From: Sphingobacteriales bacterium
GTDB lineage: Bacteria > Bacteroidota > Bacteroidia > Chitinophagales > Chitinophagaceae
NCBI GenBank assembly: GCA_016708305.1
Contig: JADJGB010000001.1
Coordinates: 124,001-188,000, forward strand
DNA: 64,000 nt
Reading direction: 5' to 3'
A program made the translations under genes and the position numbers. This document shows, in pieces, positions 41,911-50,819 of this stretch; position 1 is the first letter of the stretch; every line of letters begins with the position of its first letter. The notes beneath the pieces were generated by a model. That model saw only the letters and a program-made list of their open reading frames with translations. It was not told the origin of the DNA and made no database searches.

Positions 41911-44900
41911 GTGCTACTATTTATCTTTTCTTGCGTCGCACTCTTGTGCTTCAGTAATTCTGTGCGGCAATTTCTTGATGCTATTGTACAGAAACAGTAT
42001 TTTTTATTACTGAATGGGTTAGTTATTGCTGCTACTGCCTCTTTTGCTCAAAAACCAAAACCCTTTCTTCCGATACAAATTGAAAAAGGCATCATTAAAT
42101 ACAATCCAGATACCCTCACAGGAGATCGGGTACCCGATTTTTCCTTTTGCGGTTATCGTTCCTCCGAAGAAGAAATCCCCATGATTCCTGTGAAAGTTGT
42201 TGTGCCGTTTGTGAAGGGTGATGCCACAGCTACCATTCAGGCTGCCATAGACGAAGTGGCTAAATTACCGGTTGATAAAAATGGTTTCAGAGGCTCCGTG
42301 TTATTGTCCAAAGGAATTTATGAGGTAAACGGACAAATAAAAATAGCTGCATCAGGCATTGTATTGCGTGGTTTTGGCGCACAGGGTCAGACGGTTGTAT
42401 TGGGTAAGGGAGTGGATCGAGATGGATTGATCCGGGTTTTTGGAAAAGACGATAGAAAAATTCAAAACGAATATCCGATTTCTGACAAATATGTACCCGT
42501 AGGTGCCGGTTCTTTCAGTGTAAATGATGCGAATCATTTCAAAACAGGCGATAAAGTGTTCATTCGAAGACCATCTGTTAGAGAATGGATTGACGTATTG
42601 GGAACAGAAACCTTTGGAGGAGGAGTATCGGCATTGGGCTGGAAACCGGGCGATATCGATTTGTCTTTTTACAGAACGGTAACAAAAGTTGAGGGGAACA
42701 AGATCACTGTGGACGCTCCACTGACCACCTCCCTCGATGAAAAATACGGAGGCGGATTGATATCCGGATATGAATGGGAGGGGAGAATAAATAATGTGGG
42801 TATCGAAAATCTGACGCTCCTATCTGATTATAATAAATCAAATCTGAAAGATGAAGAACACCGGTGGATTGCTATCAATTTTGAAAATGTTGAAGATGGT
42901 TGGGTGCGTCAATTAAGTTTTAAGCATTTTGCAGGATCAGCCGTTTTTATCAACGAATCTGCACGCAAAATAACTGTTGAAGATTGTATAGCCACTGATC
43001 CTGTTTCAGAAATAGGCGGTCAACGAAGAAACACTTTCTTTACCCGAGGCCAACAAACGCTTTTCCAGCGATGCTATGCAGCCAACGGGTTTCATGATTT
43101 TAGTGTAGGATATGGCGCTACTGGGCCTAATGCTTTTGTTCAATGCTTTTCATCAAGGCCATATAATTTTAGCGGGACTACAGGTAGATGGGCTTCGGGA
43201 GTTCTTTTTGATGATATGAGTGTTGGTGGTAATGCTATTCGTGTGGGTAATCGCGAACAGGATGGAAGAGGTGCCGGCTGGAGTGGAGCGAATTGCCTTT
43301 TTTGGAACTGTACGGCCGCCATGATTGAATGTGACAAGCCGCCAACTGCCCAAAACTGGTCTTATGGATCCTGGAGCGAGTTTAAAGGGAAAGGATATTG
43401 GGCAGAGTCTAATAACCATCTGAATCCGAGAAGTATTTATTATGCACAGCTTGTCCAGCGACTGAATAAAGTTGTAAGCCGTCAGGCCTCAATTCGTGAA
43501 ATAGGTACTGAAGCTTCCAGCAGCCCCAGTATAGCGGTAGCACAACAATTGACTAAAGAGGCTTCTCAAAAGAAAATCACTTTAGATGAATGGATTCGTA
43601 ATGCTTCAAAACGAAACCCGATAAGTACAGAAGCCGGGTGCGCTATATTCATTAAGCCGGAAAATGTAGCTAAAGAACCTGTTGATCCTTTAGCCGGAAT
43701 CAGGTTAAAGTCAGGAAAACTTATTTTAGCAAAGGATGAATCATTGGTGAGCGGAGCTATTTCGGGAGGTCCCTGGTGGACAGGAGGAGTGGAAGGCAAA
43801 GATTTGGAAAATGCCAAACAAAAACCGGCCATCACACGGTTTGTTCCCGGCAGAGTGGGCGCAGGCCTCACCGATAATCTGGATGAAGTAGTGGATTGGA
43901 TGAAGACAAATAATGTGGTGGCTTTAAATCAGCATTATGCCTTGTGGTATGAACGTCGTCGCGATGATCATGAGCGCATCCGCAGGATGGATGGCGATGT
44001 GTGGCCGCCGTTTTATGAACTTCCGTTTGCACGCAGCGGAAGAGATACTGCATGGGATGGTTTGAGTAAATACGATCTTACAAAATATAATATCTGGTAT
44101 TGGAAAAGGATGAAACAGTTTGCTTCACTTGCAGACAAAAATGGATTGGTATTATTGCACCAGAATTATTTTCAGCATAATATAATCGAAGCAGGCGCTC
44201 ATTATGCTGATTTTCCCTGGAGAACGGCTAATAACATTAACAATACCGGTTTTGTAGAACCGGTAAACTATGCGGGTGAAAAAAGAATCTTTTACGCCGA
44301 ACAGTTTTATGACCTGTCTAATCCTGTAAGGCGTAAGTTGCATCAACAGTATATCTGGCAATGCCTTGAAAATTTTAAGAATAACAAATCAGTGATACAA
44401 TTTACCAGTGAGGAATTTACCGGCCCGTTACATTTTGTAAATTTCTGGTTGGAAAGTATTGAAGCCTGGGAGAGAAAAAATAATAAAATACAACTTATCG
44501 GACTAAGCGCTACTAAGGACGTACAAGATGGTGTTTTAAATAATTCGCAAAAAGCAAGGTTGGTAGATGTTATTGATATTAAGTACTGGCATTATCAGGC
44601 AGACGGAGCATTATATGCACCGGAGGGTGGAAAAAATCTGGCTCCCCGCCAATGGGTAAGATTATTAAAACCTAAGGCTACTTCGTTTGATCAGGTTTAT
44701 AGGGCTGTTCGAGAATATCGGGACAAATACCCCGACAAAGCAGTGATGTATAGCGGCGATAATTATGATAAATACGGCTGGGCAGTATTGATGGCCGGAG
44801 GTTCGCTACCGGTATTACCAAAAGAAACTGATAAACGATTTTTGAAATCAGTTTCAACCATGAATCCCTCAGATAAATTGGGGAAATATGCTTTATCGAA

Positions 44901-45096
44901 TGCTAATGGTTTTATTATCTATCCCGAAAATGAAGAATCGGTTTTATTGGATCTTCAGGACAGAAAGGGAACATTTAAAATTTACTTTCTGGATAAAACA
45001 GGATTATTATTTGAACGGGAAATGAATATTTCGGGAGGAAATAGAATGGAGATAAAGTTGCCGCAAAAAATATTTATTATTTGGGAGAGAAAGTGA
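41911..45096 (+). CDS. DUF6298 protein with pectate-lyase-like beta-helix
   Basis: The intact 1061-residue frame starts with GTG at 41911. The N-terminal half (about 90-480) is a right-handed beta-helix (ATIQAAIDEVAKLP, GSVLLSKGIYEVNG, GIVLRGFGAQGQTVVLG, GWVRQLSFKHFAGSAVFIN). The C-terminal half (about 640-1061) contains the DUF6298 region (GGPWWTGGVEGKDLEN, VVALNQHYALWYERRRDDHE, VMYSGDNYDKYGWAVLMAGGS). I know this pair from pectin loci but not a proven activity; a lyase or glycosidase is plausible. The first 45 codons are odd: they carry the 15-base repeat found at two other gene starts, and the likely signal peptide begins only at KQYFLLLNGLVIAATASFAQ (cut near residue 47). The original start may have been lost or displaced. 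Confidence 0.75.
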   Translation: MLLFIFSCVALLCFSNSVRQFLDAIVQKQYFLLLNGLVIAATASFAQKPKPFLPIQIEKGIIKYNPDTLTGDRVPDFSFCGYRSSEEEIPMIPVKVVVPFVKGDATATIQAAIDEVAKLPVDKNGFRGSVLLSKGIYEVNGQIKIAASGIVLRGFGAQGQTVVLGKGVDRDGLIRVFGKDDRKIQNEYPISDKYVPVGAGSFSVNDANHFKTGDKVFIRRPSVREWIDVLGTETFGGGVSALGWKPGDIDLSFYRTVTKVEGNKITVDAPLTTSLDEKYGGGLISGYEWEGRINNVGIENLTLLSDYNKSNLKDEEHRWIAINFENVEDGWVRQLSFKHFAGSAVFINESARKITVEDCIATDPVSEIGGQRRNTFFTRGQQTLFQRCYAANGFHDFSVGYGATGPNAFVQCFSSRPYNFSGTTGRWASGVLFDDMSVGGNAIRVGNREQDGRGAGWSGANCLFWNCTAAMIECDKPPTAQNWSYGSWSEFKGKGYWAESNNHLNPRSIYYAQLVQRLNKVVSRQASIREIGTEASSSPSIAVAQQLTKEASQKKITLDEWIRNASKRNPISTEAGCAIFIKPENVAKEPVDPLAGIRLKSGKLILAKDESLVSGAISGGPWWTGGVEGKDLENAKQKPAITRFVPGRVGAGLTDNLDEVVDWMKTNNVVALNQHYALWYERRRDDHERIRRMDGDVWPPFYELPFARSGRDTAWDGLSKYDLTKYNIWYWKRMKQFASLADKNGLVLLHQNYFQHNIIEAGAHYADFPWRTANNINNTGFVEPVNYAGEKRIFYAEQFYDLSNPVRRKLHQQYIWQCLENFKNNKSVIQFTSEEFTGPLHFVNFWLESIEAWERKNNKIQLIGLSATKDVQDGVLNNSQKARLVDVIDIKYWHYQADGALYAPEGGKNLAPRQWVRLLKPKATSFDQVYRAVREYRDKYPDKAVMYSGDNYDKYGWAVLMAGGSLPVLPKETDKRFLKSVSTMNPSDKLGKYALSNANGFIIYPENEESVLLDLQDRKGTFKIYFLDKTGLLFEREMNISGGNRMEIKLPQKIFIIWERK
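41931..41945 (+). repeat. 15-base interspersed repeat, copy A
   Basis: TTGCGTCGCACTCTT, identical to copy B at 49263-49277 and one base different from copy C at 62675-62689. The core TGCGTCGCA is an inverted repeat around its central T. It lies 20 bases into the DUF6298 reading frame, in the signal-peptide region, as do the other copies in their genes. Confidence 0.75.
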
Positions 45097-45446
45097 AATA
45101 AATATTTAGCAAAGCGTTTAACTCGCAAACGTTTGCATATTATTTTTCTTCTTGAACAGATAGATTTGTAATTTTATTGCAGGTTCTTGGGTAGAAAATT
45201 GTTGTAATACAAGCCATATTAAAATAATCAATTTTATACAATAGATTAAAAATATTATGGTAAGAAAATTTTGAGCAAAATTAAAATTGTAAAAATGACA
45301 AATAAATTTATAAGTTTTACTAAGCATTTATTAATAAATATTTGAGATGCGTTTTTATATTATGAATATTGACATTTGTAAACTATTGCTATCAATTGCA
45401 GCAACCCCGCCCCACACCTTTACAGGTTCGCTTAATTCTCATTCGT
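45097..45446. other. 350-base AT-rich intergenic regulatory region before GH140
   Basis: No gene is seen. It contains the second LacI-type palindrome at 45125-45136, with a related sequence GCAAAGCGTTTA just before it (about 45110-45121). A GC-richer stretch near 45404-45432 ends in GGTTCGCT, as does the sequence after repeat copy B (about 49284-49291), and may be a diverged relative of it. A new transcription start for the GH140-GH43 group is plausible here. Confidence 0.5.
45125..45136. promoter_or_regulatory. LacI-family-type operator palindrome (copy 2)
   Basis: GCAAACGTTTGC, identical to the palindrome at 33857-33868. It is placed 28 bases after the DUF6298 stop and 311 bases before the GH140 start, in the longest gap inside locus 3. 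A same-sense near-match (GCAAAGCGTTT) stands immediately upstream. Confidence 0.55.
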
Positions 45447-46408
45447 ATGAAAAAAATAATTCTAATTCTTTCTTTGTTTTTCACTTCAGTTCTGAATGCG
45501 CAACAACTTCCTTGGTTAGGTGTATCAGAAAACAAACGATTTTTTGCAACTCAGGATGGAAAGCCGTTCTTTTGGTTGGGTGATACCGGCTGGCTGTTAT
45601 TTATTAAGTGTAATCGTGAAGAAACATTGCATTATCTGGATGGAAGGAAACAACAAGGCTTTAATGTGGTACAAGTTATGGTTTTGCATACTTTGGGTGC
45701 CAAAACTGTTTATGGAGACGGCGCGATTGAAGCGAATGATGTATCAAAGCCAATCGTTACTGCGGGTAATAATATTAAAGAACCAGGAGCGTATGATTAT
45801 TGGGATCATGTAGAATGGGTAGTACAGGAGGCGGCCAAGCGTGGTATTTATATGGCTTTGGTGCCGGTGTGGGGTAGCAATGTGAAGGAAGGCAAAGTGA
45901 GCGCAGCTCAGGCTACTATTTATGGTAAATTTTTGGCAGAGAGATTTAAAAACTATAGCAATATAATTTGGCTCAATGGTGGCGATATTATGGGGAGCGA
46001 CCATAAGGAAGTATGGGAAGCGCTTGGAAATACCATTAAAAAATGTGACTCTCGCCATTTAATGACTTACCATCCAAGTTGCATTTTCTTAAAAGCCTGA
46101 TGCTGAGTAAGGACTATTTCAGCAGGGTACCGGCTCAGCAAATTGTATTAAATAATACGGGTAAACAATACGAATATATTCTGGCCACCAAAGGAAAAGA
46201 TTATGCAATGGTTTACAGCTTTATTGGGCAAAACCTTTCAATAGATGCCTCAAAGTTGGGCTTTAAAGCGAATAAAGCAAAATGGTTCAAGCCGGCAGAT
46301 GGCGGCATACAAAAAGCTAAATTTAAAAAGAAAGGCAATATTCTGTCATTTAATCCACCGGGTAAGACGGAAAGAGGAAATGATTGGGTTTTAATAATTG
46401 AAAATTAA
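45447..46408 (+). pseudogene. GH140 (apiosidase-family, DUF4038) with internal deletion
   Basis: GH140 enzymes remove apiose at the base of rhamnogalacturonan II side chains. The start at 45447 gives a signal peptide (LFFTSVLNAQQ). The N-terminal half is typical: PFFWLGDTGWLLFIKCNREE, GFNVVQVMVLHTLG, AAKRGIYMALVPVWGS and IIWLNGGDIMGSDHKEVWEA with the GGD catalytic Asp. After LMTYHP the frame breaks and coding resumes in another frame as FLKSLMLSKDYFSRVPAQQ, running through the C-terminal beta domain to 46408. About 320 residues can be read where the family has roughly 450-470, so about 130-150 residues are missing around 46080. That is where the second catalytic carboxylate (Glu284 in BT1012, from memory) is expected. 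The product cannot be active as written. Confidence 0.8.
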
Positions 46409-46411
46409 AAG

Positions 46412-47332
46412 ATGAAATCAAGATTATTACTTTTCATATTTGTATCATTGCTTTTAACATCCTGTTCTTCGGGAGGATATCTGTTTACCGGCTTTCATGA
46501 ACCGGCAGATGAGGGTCTGAGATTGCTATACAGCTATGATGGATTAAAATGGCAGGATTTAAATAAAATATTTCTTAAGCCGGAAATAGGAAAACAAAAA
46601 ATCATGCGCGATCCTTCAATGGTGCAGGGTCCCGATGGTACATTTCACATGGTATGGACCAGCAGTTGGAAAGGAGATAAGGGCTTTGGGTATGCTTCAT
46701 CCAAGGATATTATACATTGGACCCAACAAAAGTTTATAGATGTGATGAGCCATGAGACAACCACTGTAAATGTTTGGGCGCCCGAATTGTTTTATGATGA
46801 TGCGGCAAAAGATTTCAAAATTATTTGGGCTAGTACAATACCCGGAAGGTTCGAGCGGGGTATTGAAGCCGATAGTAATAACCATAGGATGTACTTTACC
46901 GCTACTAAGGATTTTAACACGTTCACCCCCACGCAACTTTTTATTGATCCCAAGTTCAGTGTTATTGATGCTGTGATTGTGAAACGGGCAACCGATGATT
47001 ATGTTTTGGTTTTGAAAGACAATACCCGCCCGGAGCGAAATTTGAAAGTTGCTTTCAGCAATAACCCATTGGGTCTTTGGAAAAATATTTCCAATCCTTT
47101 TAGCGACCATTTTACTGAAGGAGCTACTGTGGTAAAACTAAAAAATGAATGGGTTATATATTTTGATTCCTATCAGAAAAAAACTTATGAAGCGGTTGCT
47201 ACAAAGGATTTTATTCATTTTAATAACATCAATAATAAAATAAAAATTCCTGATGGGCATAAACATGGAACTATTGTTCCGGTAAAGAGGAAGTTTATTA
47301 AGAAATTAAAAAAAGAAAGCAGAAAAATGTAA
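46412..47332 (+). CDS. GH43-like five-bladed propeller glycosidase, lipoprotein
   Basis: The intact 306-residue frame starts 4 bases after the GH140 remnant. It has a lipobox (LLTSCSSGGY), then the five-bladed propeller of the GH43 clan. The three expected carboxylates are visible: the base Asp in IMRDPSMVQGPDG (near residue 66), the middle Asp in VIDAVIVKR (near 187) and the acid Glu in FTEGATVVKL (near 236). VNVWAPELFYDDAAKDF and IWASTIPGRFERG are also typical of a GH43 subgroup in pectin loci. Likely activity is on arabinose or galactose residues; the sequence does not decide which. Lipidation suggests the outer membrane, facing either the surface or periplasm. Confidence 0.82.
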   Translation: MKSRLLLFIFVSLLLTSCSSGGYLFTGFHEPADEGLRLLYSYDGLKWQDLNKIFLKPEIGKQKIMRDPSMVQGPDGTFHMVWTSSWKGDKGFGYASSKDIIHWTQQKFIDVMSHETTTVNVWAPELFYDDAAKDFKIIWASTIPGRFERGIEADSNNHRMYFTATKDFNTFTPTQLFIDPKFSVIDAVIVKRATDDYVLVLKDNTRPERNLKVAFSNNPLGLWKNISNPFSDHFTEGATVVKLKNEWVIYFDSYQKKTYEAVATKDFIHFNNINNKIKIPDGHKHGTIVPVKRKFIKKLKKESRKM

Positions 47333-47369
47333 ATTACATATTTCTCATTAAATACGAATTGAATAAAAT

Positions 47370-49201
47370 ATGAGATATCTTTTGGCTGGTTTATTTTGCA
47401 TCATAATGATGGCCGTTAATGCACAGCAGGATACTGCGAGGTATATAGGTCATACATTGAGTAATGTCGATTATCATCACGGACAATTACCTCCGGTGGT
47501 TGGGGTGCATAATATTCAGACTTTTCGGGCCAACAGAGAACACCCCGAATGGGCAGGAGGTATGAATTGGACATACAATCATCAACCAATGATTTGTTAC
47601 TGGAATAGCACTTTCTATCTCCATTTTTTGAGTAATCCTGTTGGCGAACATATAGCGCCAGGAGCCACATATTTATTGACTTCACAAGACGGATATCATT
47701 GGAGCAGCCCTGTTATCTTATTCCCGCCCTATACAGTTCCTGATGGGGTTAAGAAAAAGAAGACACAGCAGTTGCTCATAATATTGAAGCAGTCATGCAT
47801 CAGCGCATGGGATTTTATGTTGCCAAAAACAAAAAGTTGTTAGCCCTGGGTTATTACGGCATAGCGCTGTATGCTAAAGATGATCCGAATGATGGTAATG
47901 GTATCGGCCGTGTAGTAAGAGAAATAAAAACTGACGGAAATTTTGGTCCTATATACTTTATCCGCTATAACCATGATTTTAATGAAAAGATCACAAATTA
48001 TCCTTTTTACAAAAAATCGAAAGACAAAGGATTTGTTGCAGCATGTGATGAACTCTTGTCTCAGCCATTACAAATGCAGCAATGGGTGGAAGAGGCAGAC
48101 AGAAACGATCCTTTGATTCCACTCAAAAAACAGTTGAAGGCATTTAATTACTATCATTTGCCCGATGGAAGAGTAGTAGGTTTCTGGAAAAATGCCTTAA
48201 CCGGCATCTCTGCTGATGGAGGTAAAACATGGATGTATAATCCGCTGCGTGCGCCGGGTTTTGTAAACTCGAATGCTAAAATCTGGGGACAGAGAACCGG
48301 TGATGGAAAATATATTACAGTGTATAATCCTTCTGAATTCAGGTGGCCCCTTGCTTTGTCAGTGAGTGATGATGGACTAAGGTATAAAAATCTCTTATTA
48401 GTGAATGGTGAAATCACTTCGATGCGTTATGGAGGTAATTATAAATCTTACGGACCTCAGTATGTGCGTGGTATTCAGGAGATGAATGGTAATCCGCTTG
48501 GAGGCGATGCCTGGGTTACGTATAGTGTAAACAAAGAAGATATCTGGGTGGCAAAAATTCCGGTGCCTGTAAAGAGCAATGTTTTAAACGATATAAATGA
48601 TGATTTTGATTTAATGCAGGATGGGCTTGAGTTGAACCAATGGAATATTTATAGCCCGTTATGGGCACCGGTTTCAATTGAAAAATCGAATGGAAAGAAA
48701 TTCCTTTCTTTAAAAGACTTTGATCCTTTTGATTACGCCAAAGCGGAAAGAGCAGTGCCACTTTCGGAGAATGTAAAAATTGAGTTTAGTATTGCTCCCC
48801 AGCAAAATGATCATGGAAGCTTGGATATTGAAATTCAGGATGCAAAGAACACTCCTTGTATTAGATTCTCTTTCACTTCAAAGGGAAATATTGTTACTAA
48901 AGCGGGTTACCGTGAAAAAACTTTGGCAAAATATGAAGCCGAAAAGAAATATGATTTTGTAGTGGAGCTAAATATCCGCACACGCCTTTACACGGTTTCA
49001 ATTAATGGTAACAAACCCAATGCCAATATAATTTTTGCTCCCATCCACAAAGTACATCAGGTTTGTTTCAGAACGGGTGAGGTGAGGCGTTTTCCAAATG
49101 CGGACACTCCTACCGATCAAAATTATGATTTGCCAAAGGCAGGTGAAAAGGACAAAGAAGCAGTTTTCAATATATACAATTTTAAATCAATTAGGCAATA
49201 G
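47370..49201 (+). CDS. Uncharacterised Asp-box (sialidase-fold) secreted protein, frameshifted
   Basis: A secreted protein of about 610 residues that I have met beside rhamnosidase genes but for which I know no activity. It has a signal peptide (MMAVNAQQD). The first part contains GGMNWTYNHQPMICYWNSTF and the Asp-box-like TSQDGYHWSSP. The frame fails at 47843; adding one A near 47760 gives KEDTAVAHNIEAVMHQRMGF and continuity. Then come DGNGIGRVVREIKTDGNFGP, LTGISADGGKTWMYNP (a clear Asp box), FVNSNAKIWGQRTGDGKY and GGNYKSYGPQYVRGIQEMNG. A C-terminal beta-sandwich (about 400-600) may bind carbohydrate. Two Asp boxes suggest a six-bladed propeller of the sialidase superfamily. The stop overlaps the next gene's GTG by one base. 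Confidence 0.7.
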
Positions 49202-50818
49202 TGAAAAAGAATGGTTATATAAATTATTATGATCCCGGCTTTATTGCTACTATTAGGCTGTGTTGCGTCGCACTCTTCAACGTCCGGTTCGCTATTCAGC
49301 TTTTATTTCTATTGTCTTTTTTCTGCTTTAGCAATTTCAGCCTTGCTAAAAAAACTTTTATATTGAATTATTCTCAATTTGATCATTATGTAGATAATTT
49401 CAACAAGATGGAAGATGAGCCGATTGTACAGGCAATACCTATTTCTGATTTCCGAAATTGGATGCGGGAAAATATTCCGCTTTTTGAGACTCCCGATAAA
49501 ACAATCGAGGAAATATTTTATTTCCGTTGGTGGACTTTGAGAAAACATATTAAGGAAACGCCACAAGGCTATGTGATTACCGAGTTTTTGGTCAACCGGT
49601 CCTACGCTGACAAATATAATCTCATAAGTAGTGCATTAGGTCACCATATATATGAAGCTCGTTGGTTGCACAATCAGCAGTATCTTAATGATGATATAAA
49701 TATTTGGTATCGAGGTAATAACGGAAAGCCATTGAACAAACTCAGGTTTTATAGCAGTTGGAATATTGATGCTATATATAACCGTTATTTAGTAAATCAG
49801 GATTTATCTTTTTTGAAGGATTATTTGCCTGACCTGATAAAGGATTATCAGGCTTGGGAGCTGGAAAAAAGATTTCCCAACGGATTGTTCTGGCAGTTTG
49901 ATGTGAGGGATGCAATGGAAGAAACAATCAGTGGTGGAAGGAAAGAAAATAACCCGCGCCCGTCAATTAATGGATATATGTACGGAAACGCTAAGGCGCT
50001 TGCTAAGATTGGCAGGCTAATTGGTGATGATGGGATTAAAGATTTTTACAATAAAAAAGCAGATACCTTAAAAACATTGGTACAGCAAGAACTATGGAAC
50101 CCATCATCAAGTTTTTTTGAAGTAAGGAAACATGCAGGTGATACACTTGCCCAGGTAATGGAAGAAATAGGCTTTATACCATGGTATTTTAATCTTCCTG
50201 ATTCAAAATATAATGTTGCCCTGGAAAAAACTGATGAATCCCGAACACTTTAATGCACCTGTTGGCATTACTACTGCCGACAGAAGTCACCCTCAGTTTA
50301 GATCACATGGTTGCTGTAAGTGCGAGTGGGATGGCGCTGTGTGGCCTTTCGCATCAGCGCAGACCCTAACGTCAATGGCAAATTTGCTGAATAACTACAG
50401 ACAAACTTATGTATCAAAAGAAGATTATTTTGACCAGTTAAAAAAATATGCGGTATCACAGCACAAAAATGGTAAACCTTATATTGGTGAATATATTGAT
50501 GAAAAAACCGGAGAGTGGCTTACCGACGATAAGCGCGGGAGATATTATAACCATTCAACTTTTAATGATCTTGTGATTACCGGACTTTTAGGGTTGCGCC
50601 CGAGGGCTGACAATATTATTGAGATAAATCCCTTATTGCCGGCAAAGAAATGGGACTGGTTTTGTTTGGATAATGTAATGTATCATGGTAAGATTATTAC
50701 TGTAATCTGGGATAAAACAGGTAAGAAATATAATAGAGGAAAAGGACTGAGTGTGTGGGTTGATGGAAGGAAGGTGATTTCAAAAAAAATAATCTCAAAT
50801 GCAAAAGGCTATTTATAA
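49201..50818 (+). CDS. MGH1-like (GH63-type) glycoside hydrolase, frameshifted
   Basis: (alpha/alpha)6-barrel protein resembling the MGH1/GH63 type. Visible segments are FRWWTLRKHIKETPQGYVITEF, FYSSWNIDAIYNRYLVNQD, LFWQFDVRDAMEETISGGRK, NGYMYGNAKALAKIGRL and, after a frame change, EWDGAVWPFASAQTLTSMANL and YYNHSTFNDLVITGLLGLRP. The break at 50253 is repaired by removing one A from the A6 run near 50226, giving ALEKLMNPEHFNAPVGI. Total is about 538 residues. The start is uncertain: GTG at 49201 overlaps the previous stop and leads into a region carrying repeat copy B. An ATG at 49229 in another frame encodes a perfect lipobox (MIPALLLLLGCVASHS) that runs out after 45 codons. The 5' end therefore seems rearranged or shifted. 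Substrate unknown. Confidence 0.72.
49263..49277 (+). repeat. 15-base interspersed repeat, copy B
   Basis: TTGCGTCGCACTCTT, exact match to copy A (41931-41945). It is 62 bases after the GTG start of the MGH1-like gene and is read in the same frame as copy A (CVAL). GGTTCGCT follows 6 bases later. Confidence 0.75.
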
Positions 50819-50819
50819 A

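Noticed and set aside
49229..49366. Separate small lipoprotein starting MIPALLLLLGC
   Set aside because: The frame ends after 45 codons inside the 5' part of the MGH1-like gene; it more likely marks a disturbed 5' end than a gene of its own.
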